A DNA stretch of 37,029 nucleotides from SFDP01 sp051653625 (GTDB lineage: Bacteria > Bacillota > Clostridia > Lachnospirales > Lachnospiraceae), in contig JBOFWM010000030.1 in assembly GCA_051653625.1 (NCBI GenBank), positions 1 to 37,029 of the forward strand. The letters run 5' to 3'. A program made the translations under genes and the position numbers. This document shows positions 1 to 7,976 of this stretch, piece after piece (within the stretch, counting starts at the first letter, position 1; the number at the start of each line of letters is the position of its first letter). A model generated the notes under the pieces. It was not told the origin of the DNA. It saw nothing but the letters and a program-made list of their open reading frames with translations, and did not search any database.

Positions 1-60
1 GATACGTCCATCATCAATAACTACACTGCTTTTTTTGAAATCTTCTTTTTTTTCTTCCAT
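1..60 (-). CDS. N-terminal fragment of a gene cut by the window edge (possibly relA)
   Basis: Only the first 20 codons are present, read from an ATG at 58-60 towards the left edge. The ATG is preceded by a good ribosome binding site (GGTGAG, 3 bases before it), and the gene lies 45 bases after the apt stop on the same strand, so it is probably the next gene of the apt operon. The peptide is Lys/Glu/Asp-rich and has no recognisable motif. In many Clostridia the gene after apt is relA ((p)ppGpp synthetase/hydrolase), which makes that the first guess, but this is inferred from typical gene order only and not from the sequence. Confidence 0.5.
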   Translation of the reverse strand, partial: MEEKKEDFKKSSVVIDDGRI

Positions 61-105
61 ATTCTCACCATTGTTGCTTTCATTGCATTAAAATTGTGTC
101 GTAAA

Positions 106-630
106 TTATTTTCCTTCGTATTCAATTGCTGCATTTAAACGATAATTCTCTATTTTTTTTCTTCCATTCAACCCTTTTAATTCCATTAAAACAACAACAC
201 CTACTACTTCTCCGCCTAATCGTTCGATTAATTTAATCATTGCCTCTGTTGTACCACCAGTCGCAATTAAATCATCTACAATCAAAACTTTTTGTCCTGG
301 AACAATTGAATCTTTATGCATTTCAATAATTGCTGTTCCATATTCTAAGTCATACTCCATTTCTACTGTTTCACATGGTAATTTTCCTTTTTTACGGATT
401 AAAACAAATGGTTTTCTATTAATATATGCAATTGGTGTACCAAAAATAAATCCTCTAGATTCTGGTCCAGCTACAACATCAAATTCTAAATCTTGAATCA
501 ATTCTTGCATTGTATCCACTGCTAAATGTAAACCTTCCCCATCTTGTAAAACACTAGTTACGTCTCTAAAAATAACTCCTTGTTCTGGAAAGTTTGGTAT
601 ACTTCTTACATATTCTTCTAATTTTTTCAT
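106..630 (-). CDS. apt: Adenine phosphoribosyltransferase
   Basis: Cytosolic purine salvage enzyme that joins adenine and PRPP to give AMP and pyrophosphate. The 174-residue length is normal for Apt. The PRPP-binding signature VLIVDDLIATGGT is at residues 115-127, and the N-terminal region (IPNFPEQGVIFRDVT, 11-25) and GPESRGF loop (55-61) are typical of the family. The ATG at 628-630 has AGGAG seven bases upstream. A strong promoter (TTGACG, 17 bp, TAATAT) lies about 50-75 bases upstream, so apt starts a transcription unit and is probably cotranscribed with the cut-off gene at the left edge. It diverges from the DUF6512 gene, and the two promoters overlap. Confidence 0.97.
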   Translation of the reverse strand: MKKLEEYVRSIPNFPEQGVIFRDVTSVLQDGEGLHLAVDTMQELIQDLEFDVVAGPESRGFIFGTPIAYINRKPFVLIRKKGKLPCETVEMEYDLEYGTAIIEMHKDSIVPGQKVLIVDDLIATGGTTEAMIKLIERLGGEVVGVVVLMELKGLNGRKKIENYRLNAAIEYEGK

Positions 631-678
631 TTTAAAAGCTCCTCTATCATCATTTGAAAATATTTATCATTTTTAAAA

Positions 679-707
679 ATATTACCATTACTTTGATTGT
701 TCGTCAA
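679..707 (-). promoter_or_regulatory. Predicted sigma-A promoter of apt
   Basis: On the minus strand, TTGACG (702-707) and TAATAT (679-684) are separated by exactly 17 bp, close to the vegetative consensus. The -35 box lies inside the spacer of the oppositely directed DUF6512 promoter. Confidence 0.7.
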
Positions 708-721
708 TCTAAGTACATATT
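693..721 (+). promoter_or_regulatory. Predicted promoter of the DUF6512 gene
   Basis: TTGATT (693-698) and CATATT (716-721) with a 17 bp spacer. The two divergent -35 boxes face each other (TTGATTGTTCGTCAA, 693-707) and form a small inverted repeat. The -10 is weaker than that of apt. The untranslated leader before the start at 805 would be about 75 bases. Confidence 0.45.
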
Positions 722-804
722 TTTCTGTCACATCGTTCTATTTTTCTATCTTTTTTCATATACTTAATAGTATAGACAACCATCAAACGATTAGGAGATT
801 TTAT

Positions 805-1335
805 ATGACTACTTATAAAAAACTTACAATATTTAGCATTATTATTACAGTACTATTTGGAATTATTTTTCATTTTATTTATGATTTTTTTAATCAAAAT
901 TTTTTTATCGGTCTTTTTTCTCCCATTAATGAATCTATATGGGAACACACAAAATTATTTTTCTTTCCCTATATTTTTTATTATTTTTTCTTTTTTATCC
1001 CATATAAAAAAGAAGTTCCAAATATTTATACTGCAAAAGCAATTGCCTCTATTGTTGGAATACTTACCATTCCAATTTTATACTATATCTATTTTTATTT
1101 TTTAAAAGCAAATTCAAATATTTTAGATATTGCTATTTTTTTTATTAGTATTTTTCTTGCTCATTTTATTGAATATTATATTGCAACGAAAACATCTTGG
1201 TCAAACCCTTCACTTAGTTGGTTTATTTTTCTTGTTATTTTTGCACTATATCTTTCTTTTACTATTGCACCTCCTATGTACGATCTTTTTAAAGACCCAC
1301 AAGCTAATACGTATGGTATGCTTCGTTACAATTAA
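805..1335 (+). CDS. DUF6512 family integral membrane protein
   Basis: 176-residue hydrophobic protein of unknown function. I place the start at ATG 805, five bases after an AGGAG; an in-frame extension to 697 lacks a ribosome binding site and would run into the promoter. About five membrane segments are visible (roughly residues 6-25, 47-65, 77-98, 104-125 and 137-158). The sequence FSPINESIWEHTKLFFFP (about 39-56) matches the ESxWEHxKL pattern I associate with DUF6512, a family common in Firmicutes; this assignment is from memory. Codons are very T-rich, as expected for such a hydrophobic protein. It stands alone, diverging from apt and converging on groEL across a shared terminator. No catalytic motif is evident. 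Confidence 0.8.
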   Translation: MTTYKKLTIFSIIITVLFGIIFHFIYDFFNQNFFIGLFSPINESIWEHTKLFFFPYIFYYFFFFIPYKKEVPNIYTAKAIASIVGILTIPILYYIYFYFLKANSNILDIAIFFISIFLAHFIEYYIATKTSWSNPSLSWFIFLVIFALYLSFTIAPPMYDLFKDPQANTYGMLRYN

Positions 1336-1368
1336 AAAAGGTTGTCGCAAAATGCGACAACCTTTTTT
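1334..1368. terminator. Bidirectional intrinsic terminator between the DUF6512 gene and groEL
   Basis: Perfect 16-bp inverted repeat (arms 1334-1349 and 1353-1368) with a 3-base loop. The GC-rich core GGTTGTCGCA is flanked by A6 on one side and T6 on the other, so it works on both strands. It starts at the DUF6512 stop codon and sits 12 bases beyond the groEL stop. Confidence 0.93.
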
Positions 1369-1379
1369 AATTGCAATTC

Positions 1380-3002
1380 TTACATCATTCCGCCCATTCC
1401 AGCGCCTGCTGGCATTGCTGGAGCATCTTCTTTAATATTTGCTACTACAGATTCTGTAGTTAATAAAGTAGAAGCAACACTTGTTGCATTTTGTAATGCA
1501 CTTCTTGTTACTTTTGCAGGATCTAATATTCCTGCAGAAACCATATCAACATACACTTCTTTTAATGCATCAAATCCAACACCAATTTCTGATTCTTTTA
1601 CTTTATTAATAACAACACTTCCTTCTAATCCTGCATTAGCAACAATGTGGAATAGTGGAGCTTCAAGTGCTTTTAATACAATATTTGCACCTGTTTTTTC
1701 ATCTCCTACTAATTCACTTGCAAGTGCTTCCACTTTTTTTGCTGCATGAATATAAGAAGAACCGCCACCTGCAATAATACCTTCTTCTACTGCTGCACGT
1801 GTTGCTGCAAGTGCATCTTCAAGTCTTAATTTTGCTTCTTTCATTTCTGTTTCTGTTGCTGCACCTACTCGAATTACTGCAACACCACCTGCTAATTTTG
1901 CTAAACGTTCTTGTAATTTTTCTTTATCAAATTCTGAAGTTGTTTCTTCAATTTGTTTTTTAATTTGAGAAATTCTTGCTTCAATGCCAGTTTTCTCTCC
2001 AGCACCTTCCACAATAACAGTTGCTTCTTTTTGAATTTTCACTGATTTTGCACGACCTAATTGATCCATAGTTGTTTCTTTTAAGTCAAGACCTAATTCT
2101 TCAGAAATCACAGTACCACCTGTTAAAATTGCAATATCTTCTAACATTGCTTTTCTACGATCACCGTATCCTGGTGCTTTAACAGCAACTACATTAAATG
2201 TTCCTCTTAATTTATTTACAATAAGTGTTGTAAGTGCTTCACCTTCAACATCTTCTGCAATAATTAATAATTTTGCTCCTGATTGAACAATTTGTTCAAG
2301 TACAGGTAAAATTTCTTGAATATTAGAGATTTTCTTATCAGTAATAAGAATATATGGATCTTCTAAAACAGCTTCCATTTTATCCATATCTGTTGCCATA
2401 TATGCCGAAATATATCCGCGATCAAATTGCATACCTTCTACTAAATCTAATTCTGTCATCATTGTTTTAGATTCTTCAATTGTAATAACACCATCATTTG
2501 ATACTTTTTCCATAGCATCTGCAACTAATTGTCCAACTTCATCATCACCTGCCGAAATTGCAGCAACACGTGCAATTTGTTCTTTTCCTTGGATCTTAGA
2601 ACTCATTTCAGAAATTGCAGCAACTGCTGTATCTGTTGCTTTTTTCATACCTTTTCTTAAAATAATAGGATTTGCTCCTGCTGCTAAATTTTTAATTCCT
2701 TCATGTACCATTGCTTGTGCAAGTACAGTAGCAGTTGTTGTTCCATCACCTGCTACATCATTCGTTTTTGTAGCAACTTCTTTTACTAATTGCGCACCCA
2801 TATTTTCAAATGCATCTTCTAATTCAATTTCTTTTGCAATTGTAACACCATCATTTGTGATAAGTGGTGCCCCAAAAGATTTATCTAATACTACATTTCT
2901 TCCTTTTGGTCCTAATGTAACTCTTACTGTATTTGCTAATTGATTAACACCTGCTTCTAATGCACTACGTGCTTCTGCTCCAAATTTTATTTCCTTTGCC
3001 AT
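1380..3002 (-). CDS. groL: Chaperonin GroEL (60 kDa subunit)
   Basis: ATP-driven protein-folding chaperonin that forms a double ring with GroES as lid, in the cytosol. The 540-residue length is normal. Family landmarks are present: the start MAKEIKFGAEAR, the ATP-binding GDGTTTATVLAQ segment (about 86-97), the GYISAYM region (about 197-203), and the C-terminal Gly-Met tail ending in GGMGGMM-like repeats (AGAGMGGMM). It follows groES by 20 bases in the same operon. Expression should be under HrcA control through the CIRCE element upstream of groES. No oddities are visible. Confidence 0.99.
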   Translation of the reverse strand: MAKEIKFGAEARSALEAGVNQLANTVRVTLGPKGRNVVLDKSFGAPLITNDGVTIAKEIELEDAFENMGAQLVKEVATKTNDVAGDGTTTATVLAQAMVHEGIKNLAAGANPIILRKGMKKATDTAVAAISEMSSKIQGKEQIARVAAISAGDDEVGQLVADAMEKVSNDGVITIEESKTMMTELDLVEGMQFDRGYISAYMATDMDKMEAVLEDPYILITDKKISNIQEILPVLEQIVQSGAKLLIIAEDVEGEALTTLIVNKLRGTFNVVAVKAPGYGDRRKAMLEDIAILTGGTVISEELGLDLKETTMDQLGRAKSVKIQKEATVIVEGAGEKTGIEARISQIKKQIEETTSEFDKEKLQERLAKLAGGVAVIRVGAATETEMKEAKLRLEDALAATRAAVEEGIIAGGGSSYIHAAKKVEALASELVGDEKTGANIVLKALEAPLFHIVANAGLEGSVVINKVKESEIGVGFDALKEVYVDMVSAGILDPAKVTRSALQNATSVASTLLTTESVVANIKEDAPAMPAGAGMGGMM

Positions 3003-3022
3003 AACTGTTTACTTCCTCCTAA

Positions 3023-3307
3023 TTATTCAATAATTGCTACTATATCTGATTGTTTTACAACAATGTATTCCTCATCTTCTAACTTTACATCTGTCCCTGC
3101 ATATTTTGAGTAAATAACTTGATCTCCAGGTTTTACTTCCATTTTTACTTCTTTTCCATCTACAAGGCCACCTGGTCCTACTGCAACCACTTCTGCTTGT
3201 TGTGGTTTTTCCTTATTTTGACCTGGTAAAACAATTCCTGATTTTGTAGTTTCTTCTGCAACTAGTTGTTTTAAAACAACTCTGTCTCCTAATGGTACTA
3301 ATTTCAT
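3023..3307 (-). CDS. groES: Co-chaperonin GroES (10 kDa subunit)
   Basis: 94-residue heptameric lid of the GroEL chamber. It starts MKLVPLGDRVVLK and has the family motif VAVGPGGLVDGK (about 41-52); the segment around residues 16-34 is the mobile loop that contacts GroEL. The ATG at 3305-3307 is preceded by a strong AAGGAGG. First gene of the groESL operon, with the CIRCE operator in its 5' leader. Confidence 0.98.
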   Translation of the reverse strand: MKLVPLGDRVVLKQLVAEETTKSGIVLPGQNKEKPQQAEVVAVGPGGLVDGKEVKMEVKPGDQVIYSKYAGTDVKLEDEEYIVVKQSDIVAIIE

Positions 3308-3338
3308 GATAATGCCTCCTTATAATATAGATATATTG

Positions 3339-3365
3339 TTAGCACTCTCTTTTGTTGAGTGCTAA
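3339..3365. promoter_or_regulatory. CIRCE operator (HrcA binding site)
   Basis: Perfect consensus TTAGCACTC (3339-3347), nine-base spacer, GAGTGCTAA (3357-3365). It covers the start of the predicted groES transcript, about ten bases after the -10. In Firmicutes HrcA represses here in the absence of heat stress, and the hairpin can also affect mRNA stability (family knowledge). hrcA itself is not in the window. Confidence 0.98.
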
Positions 3366-3374
3366 CTTTTTTAT

Positions 3375-3403
3375 ATCTTATGTTTATTTCAATATTCTTG
3401 CAA
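3375..3403 (-). promoter_or_regulatory. Predicted sigma-A promoter of groESL
   Basis: On the minus strand, TTGCAA (3398-3403) and TAAGAT (3375-3380) with a 17 bp spacer. It lies immediately upstream of CIRCE, the usual arrangement for HrcA-regulated chaperone operons. Confidence 0.7.
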
Positions 3404-3430
3404 ACTAGAAAAAAGTGTTTTTGCAACCAT

Positions 3431-3480
3431 ATACTCATTTTTTCTTTTGTTATCTCATCTTTTCTCACTTTTTCTCATTT
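3431..3480. repeat. Degenerate 10-bp tandem repeat, pyrimidine-rich on the plus strand
   Basis: Five consecutive 10-mers resemble TTTCTCATTT. CTCA occurs at 3434, 3454, 3464 and 3474, and the unit at 3441-3450 is degenerate. The spacing equals one DNA helical turn. The tract lies between the stop of the GGDEF-like gene and the groESL -35 box, so it could be an upstream promoter element, a bent segment, or a 3' untranslated region. Function unknown. Confidence 0.6.
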
Positions 3481-3489
3481 GTGTTGATT

Positions 3490-4395
3490 TTATTGTTTTT
3501 TAATTTTTTCTATACGTTTTTTATACGCATCGCTTGCTTTTATATTTAACTTGTCTTCAAACATTTTATATTCTGCTTCTGAAAACACATTCTCTAGAAG
3601 TTCTTGAACATTCTTTTTTATTTCATATCCAATAGCTACTGATGGTGCGATTTTATCATCTTCAAAGTTATTACATTTTGTACGAATAGATTCTATGTAT
3701 GCCTCAACTTCACCATCTTCTGGCACTGAAATCAACACATAAAATACATCTCCATCTACTCTACCAATGCAATACTCTGCTTTTGCATTTTCTTGAATAA
3801 TTTGAGCAATTACCTTTATCAATCGGTCACTTTCTTCGTGTCCATATAAATTATTCACGACCATCCAATCATTAATATTAATGCAAATTGCCGCAATTGG
3901 AGCAACTTGCGATCGTTCTATTATACTCATTCTACTTTTAAAATATGCCTTATGATATACCCCAGTAAGAGCATCAATTTTTTCTGTATTCACACGTATG
4001 GTCGCTGTTTTTCCAAATTCTACTTTTAACTGATCTAAATAAATAGATGTCTCTTTATTTAGGTAAGCTTCTTTTGCCCATTCTTCAATCATTACTAATA
4101 TTTTTTGAATTAATTTATTCGATTCCCCCTCAAAATAACAATGACCTAATGTTCTTCCAAGAACACGTATTTTTATTCCTGGTTCATTCACAACATCTGG
4201 AATAAATCCCAGAAAATCTCCATATGAAATTACTTTTTCACCATGACGTTTTGTAATTAGAACTTTTGTATCTGTTAAACTACAAGCATTTTCTATTACT
4301 TCGCGCACAAGATTTACATCGATCAATTGTTCTAACTTATAATTTTTAATATTATCATTTAATTGTTGTTCAAAAGTACGATTTTTATATGTCAA
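3490..4395 (-). CDS. Degenerate GGDEF-domain protein
   Basis: 301 residues with no membrane segment or signal peptide. Residues 141-270 have the GGDEF fold pattern: DALTGVYHKAYF at 141-152, a region like the metal-binding strand at 172-190, and a half-site at 212-218. The catalytic residues are lost: GGDEF reads DGDVF (214-218), and the first metal-binding D-x-D reads N-x-N (173-175). Diguanylate cyclase activity is therefore unlikely, and a binding or scaffold role is inferred. Residues 20-90 (LIDVNLVREV..., GEKVISYGDF) look like a small sensor domain, faintly PocR-like; this is weak. The start is TTG at 4395, eight bases after GGAGG, with no closer ATG. It is monocistronic, diverging from the ABC-F gene. 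Confidence 0.8.
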   Translation of the reverse strand: MTYKNRTFEQQLNDNIKNYKLEQLIDVNLVREVIENACSLTDTKVLITKRHGEKVISYGDFLGFIPDVVNEPGIKIRVLGRTLGHCYFEGESNKLIQKILVMIEEWAKEAYLNKETSIYLDQLKVEFGKTATIRVNTEKIDALTGVYHKAYFKSRMSIIERSQVAPIAAICININDWMVVNNLYGHEESDRLIKVIAQIIQENAKAEYCIGRVDGDVFYVLISVPEDGEVEAYIESIRTKCNNFEDDKIAPSVAIGYEIKKNVQELLENVFSEAEYKMFEDKLNIKASDAYKKRIEKIKKQ

Positions 4396-4420
4396 AAGTC
4401 ATCCCTCCTTTTTTTATTTT

Positions 4421-4449
4421 AGTGTACAATTCATTCTTCATTTTTGCAA
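4421..4449 (-). promoter_or_regulatory. Predicted promoter of the GGDEF-like gene
   Basis: On the minus strand, TTGCAA (4444-4449), 17 bp spacer, TACACT (4421-4426), about 25 bases upstream of the TTG start codon. Confidence 0.6.
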
Positions 4450-4507
4450 GTAAAAATACAATATAAACGTTTTATAAACTTCACATTATTATATATAGAA
4501 AGAATCC

Positions 4508-4536
4508 TTGATTTTCCTATGTTTTTTTTGTAGAAT
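4508..4536 (+). promoter_or_regulatory. Predicted promoter of the ABC-F / PHP-HAD operon
   Basis: TTGATT (4508-4513), 17 bp spacer containing a T8 run, TAGAAT (4531-4536), with the start codon at 4598 giving a leader of about 55 bases. It does not overlap the divergent promoter at 4421-4449. Confidence 0.65.
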
Positions 4537-4597
4537 AAAGAGTAACGCATTTTCTTATTTAAAATGCTTTGAAATCGAGAGGAGAATATAGATAGAA

Positions 4598-6229
4598 ATG
4601 ATTAGTGCAAATAACGTAACTCTTCGAATTGGAAAAAAAGCTTTATTCGAAGAAGTAAATATTAAATTTACAGAAGGTAATTGTTATGGTCTTATTGGTG
4701 CAAATGGTGCAGGTAAATCAACATTTTTAAAAATTTTATCTGGACAAATTGAAACAACAACTGGAGACATTGTAATTACACCAGGACAACGATTATCATT
4801 CTTAGAACAAGATCACTTCAAATATGATGAATATTCTGTAATGGATACTGTAATTATGGGAAATGATCGCTTATATGCAATTATGAAAGAAAAAGATGCT
4901 ATTTATGCAAAGGAAGATTTTACAGACGAGGATGGAATTCGTGCAAGCGAATTAGAAGGCGAATTTGCAGAAATGGATGGATGGGAATCTGAATCAAATG
5001 CAGCAATGTTATTAAATGGTTTAGGTATTGACACCTCCATTCATTATTCTACTATGAGCGAGTTAACTGGTAGCGAAAAAGTTAAAATTTTACTTGCAAA
5101 AGCATTATTTGGAAATCCTGACATCTTACTTCTAGATGAGCCTACAAACCATTTAGATTTAGATGCAATCAATTGGCTTGAAGAATTTTTAATTAATTTT
5201 GACAATACCGTTATCGTAGTTTCTCATGATCGTTATTTTTTAAATAAAGTTTGTACGCATATTGCAGATATCGATTATTGTAAAATTCAGTTATATGCTG
5301 GTAATTATGATTTTTGGTACGAATCTAGTCAATTGCTTGTAAAACAAATGAAAGAAGCAAATAAGAAAAAAGAAGAAAAAATCAAAGAATTACAAGATTT
5401 TATTTCTCGTTTCTCAGCAAATGCTTCAAAATCAAAACAAGCTACTTCTAGAAAACGTGCTTTAGAAAAAATCGAATTAGATGATATTCGTCCATCAAGT
5501 CGAAAATACCCATATATTGATTTTCGACCAGATCGTGAAATTGGAAATGAAGTACTTTGTGTGGAAAATATTTCGAAAACAATCAATGGTGAAAAGGTAT
5601 TAGATAATATTTCCTTTATTGTAAGTCCAGATCATAAAATTGCATTTGTAGGAAGCAACGAAATTGCAATCACTACTTTATTTAAAATTTTAGCAGGTGA
5701 ATTAGAACCTGATGAGGGAAGTTATCGTTGGGGCGTAACTACTTCACGCGCATACTTTCCAAAAGATAGCACAGAAGAATTTGATAATGATTATACCATC
5801 GTTGATTGGTTAACAGGATACTCTCCTGTTAAAGATGTGACATATGTACGTGGTTTCCTTGGCCGTATGTTATTCGCTGGTGAAGATGGTGTAAAAAAAG
5901 TAAAAGTTCTATCAGGTGGTGAAAAGGTACGCTGCCTACTTTCTAAAATGATGATTAGTGGATCAAATTGTTTGATTTTAGACGAACCAACAAACCATCT
6001 TGATATGGAATCTATTACGGCTTTAAATAATGGACTTATTAAATTTCCAGGTATGGCAATGTTTTCTTGTCACGATCATCAATTTGTTCAAACAACAGCA
6101 AATCGTATTATGGAATTGCTTCCAAATGGTACTTTAATTGATAAAATCACAACTTATGATGAATATTTAGAAAGCGATGAAATGGCTCGTAAACGAACCG
6201 TCTATTCTTCTACTGAAGAGGATAACTAA
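4598..6229 (+). CDS. ABC-F family ATPase (YkpA/YbiT-like)
   Basis: Soluble protein with two ATP-binding cassettes and no membrane domain; ABC-F members act on the ribosome as translation factors or antibiotic-protection proteins (family knowledge). NBD1: Walker A GANGAGKST (34-42), signature LTGSE (156-160, an altered LSGGE), Walker B LLLDE (177-181), then a charged linker (about 245-300). NBD2: canonical LSGGEK (438-443) and LDEPTNHLD (461-469), but its P-loop reads GSNEIAITT (352-360), lacking the usual lysine and a glycine. NBD1 is thus intact in Walker A and altered in its signature, and NBD2 the reverse. At 543 residues it resembles the widespread YkpA/YbiT group more than resistance factors such as Vga or Msr. 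GAGAGGAGA lies upstream of the ATG. The PHP-HAD gene follows by 25 bases. Confidence 0.93.
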   Translation: MISANNVTLRIGKKALFEEVNIKFTEGNCYGLIGANGAGKSTFLKILSGQIETTTGDIVITPGQRLSFLEQDHFKYDEYSVMDTVIMGNDRLYAIMKEKDAIYAKEDFTDEDGIRASELEGEFAEMDGWESESNAAMLLNGLGIDTSIHYSTMSELTGSEKVKILLAKALFGNPDILLLDEPTNHLDLDAINWLEEFLINFDNTVIVVSHDRYFLNKVCTHIADIDYCKIQLYAGNYDFWYESSQLLVKQMKEANKKKEEKIKELQDFISRFSANASKSKQATSRKRALEKIELDDIRPSSRKYPYIDFRPDREIGNEVLCVENISKTINGEKVLDNISFIVSPDHKIAFVGSNEIAITTLFKILAGELEPDEGSYRWGVTTSRAYFPKDSTEEFDNDYTIVDWLTGYSPVKDVTYVRGFLGRMLFAGEDGVKKVKVLSGGEKVRCLLSKMMISGSNCLILDEPTNHLDMESITALNNGLIKFPGMAMFSCHDHQFVQTTANRIMELLPNGTLIDKITTYDEYLESDEMARKRTVYSSTEEDN

Positions 6230-6254
6230 TTACAAATTACGAAAGGAAGATTCT

Positions 6255-7910
6255 ATGACAGCAATTGACCTACATGTACATTCTTATTTTTCCGATGGAA
6301 CATTTACACCAAGTGAATTGGTAGATTATGCTATAAAAAAAGACCTCTCTGCTTTTGCACTTACTGACCATGATACGGTTGAGGGAATTTCTTTTGCAAT
6401 TGAATATGCCAAGGATAAAAATATAGAAGTAATCCCTGGCATAGAATTAAGTACAGACTATAATGGTAAAGATATTCATATTCTAGGTCTATATATTGAC
6501 TATACAGATGTTAACTTCCTTAATCAATTAAATAAATTTGTCAATAATCGAGATATAAGAAACGAAAAAATGTGTGACTTATTATGTGCTGACGGAATTT
6601 CTATTTCATATCATCAATTACAAGAACGATATCAACATTCTGTCATAACAAGAGCACATTTTGCAAAATTTTTATTAGAAAAAGGTTATGTTTCTTCTTT
6701 AAAAGAAGCTTTTGATCGTTATGTTGGTGACAATTGCAAATATTTTGTTCCTCGTTTTAAGATAACACCGAAAGAAGCTATTTCTTTAATCTTATCTGCA
6801 AAGGGTATTCCTATTTTGGCTCACCCTTTGCTTTATCATTTAAGTAAACATAAAATAGATCATTTAGTATCTCTCTTAAAAAAAGATGGTCTTATGGGTA
6901 TTGAAGCTGTTTATCCAACTCATTCTCAAGGAGAGGAACGAGAAATTCGTAAACTTGCAAAGAAATATAATCTATGTATAAGTGGTGGTTCCGATTTTCA
7001 TGGAACAACAAAACCAAAACTAGATTTAGGTGTAGGATATGGAACATTATTTGTTCCTGCTGATTTGCTTGATTCTATAAATGCTTTACGTCCCTATGCA
7101 TTATTTACAGATTTAGATGGAACACTCCTTAGAAGTGATGGAAGTATTTCTTTAGAAACGATAAAAGGACTCCAAAACTTTGTAAAACAAGGTAACCAAC
7201 TTATTCTTTCATCTGGAAGAACTTTAGATAGCATTATTGGTGTTATTGAAAGATTTCACCTTGATATCCCAAATATTTTTATTATTGGTAATAATGGTAC
7301 CTTAATTTATGATTATAGTTCTAAAAATTTTCTGCAAGAAATAAAGCTAGCAAATGAAGATGTTCTTTCTTTACTTTCCCTTGCAAAAAAACATGGTATT
7401 TACATGATTACATATAACAATAGTCATGTCCTATGTGAGGCAGAATCAGCCGATCTTTTCACATATACAAATAGAGTAAAGCTTCCTCATCTTGTAACTG
7501 ATGATATTTCTAAACATTTAGATCCAAGTGGTACTTACAAAACACTTGCAATTAACTTAGTGGATAAAAATACGTTAGAATGTTTTCGTCAAGAAGTTTC
7601 TAACTTTACAAAGGATAAGATAGCTTGTACATTCTCAAATGATGCATTGCTAGAGTTTTTACCAATTCATGCTGGAAAAGGCAATGCCTTAAAATTTCTT
7701 AGTCAGTATCTAAATATTCCACTTTCCCATTGTATTGCAATTGGTGATGCTGAAAATGATAAATCAATGTTACAAGTTGCTGGTATTTCAATTGCAATGA
7801 AAAATGGGGATCCTAATCTCCACAATATTGTTACACATGTTTCAGACTATACAAATGATGAAGATGGATTATTAGATATGTTACATAAATTAGTACCCCA
7901 ATACAACTAA
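6255..7910 (+). CDS. PHP phosphoesterase fused to a HAD-IIB (Cof-type) phosphatase
   Basis: 551 residues with two complete hydrolase domains. PHP domain, 1-277: DLHVHS (5-10), TDHD (37-40), E64 in GIELS, H75, H135, H190 and SDFHG (246-250) supply the expected metal ligands; it resembles YciV/RNase AM-type enzymes acting on nucleotide 3',5'-bisphosphates or short RNA ends. HAD domain, 281-549: FTDLDGT (284-290, nucleophile D286), LILSSGR (316-322), K475 and GDAENDKSM (497-505), as in Cof-type sugar-phosphate phosphatases. The junction is short (about 278-281) with no frameshift. The start is ATG 6255 after AAGGAAG; the upstream extension overlaps the ABC-F gene and is rejected. Cotranscribed with the ABC-F gene. 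The substrates are not deducible. Confidence 0.93.
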   Translation: MTAIDLHVHSYFSDGTFTPSELVDYAIKKDLSAFALTDHDTVEGISFAIEYAKDKNIEVIPGIELSTDYNGKDIHILGLYIDYTDVNFLNQLNKFVNNRDIRNEKMCDLLCADGISISYHQLQERYQHSVITRAHFAKFLLEKGYVSSLKEAFDRYVGDNCKYFVPRFKITPKEAISLILSAKGIPILAHPLLYHLSKHKIDHLVSLLKKDGLMGIEAVYPTHSQGEEREIRKLAKKYNLCISGGSDFHGTTKPKLDLGVGYGTLFVPADLLDSINALRPYALFTDLDGTLLRSDGSISLETIKGLQNFVKQGNQLILSSGRTLDSIIGVIERFHLDIPNIFIIGNNGTLIYDYSSKNFLQEIKLANEDVLSLLSLAKKHGIYMITYNNSHVLCEAESADLFTYTNRVKLPHLVTDDISKHLDPSGTYKTLAINLVDKNTLECFRQEVSNFTKDKIACTFSNDALLEFLPIHAGKGNALKFLSQYLNIPLSHCIAIGDAENDKSMLQVAGISIAMKNGDPNLHNIVTHVSDYTNDEDGLLDMLHKLVPQYN

Positions 7911-7944
7911 AAATCGCTGAAGTCGTAAGACTTCAGCGATTTTT
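7909..7944. terminator. Bidirectional intrinsic terminator
   Basis: Inverted repeat AAAAATCGCTGAAGTC / GACTTCAGCGATTTTT (arms 7909-7924 and 7929-7944) with GTAA loop, followed by more T. It begins at the stop codon of the PHP-HAD gene and also lies just after the end of the convergent maf operon. Confidence 0.93.
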
Positions 7945-7976
7945 TTTAGCAATTATTTTGCAACCACTTTTTTGAT

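Noticed and set aside
1342..1749. 135-codon plus-strand ORF antisense to groEL
   Set aside because: It lies wholly inside groEL in another frame, begins in the terminator and has no ribosome binding site; its composition is a shadow of groEL codons.
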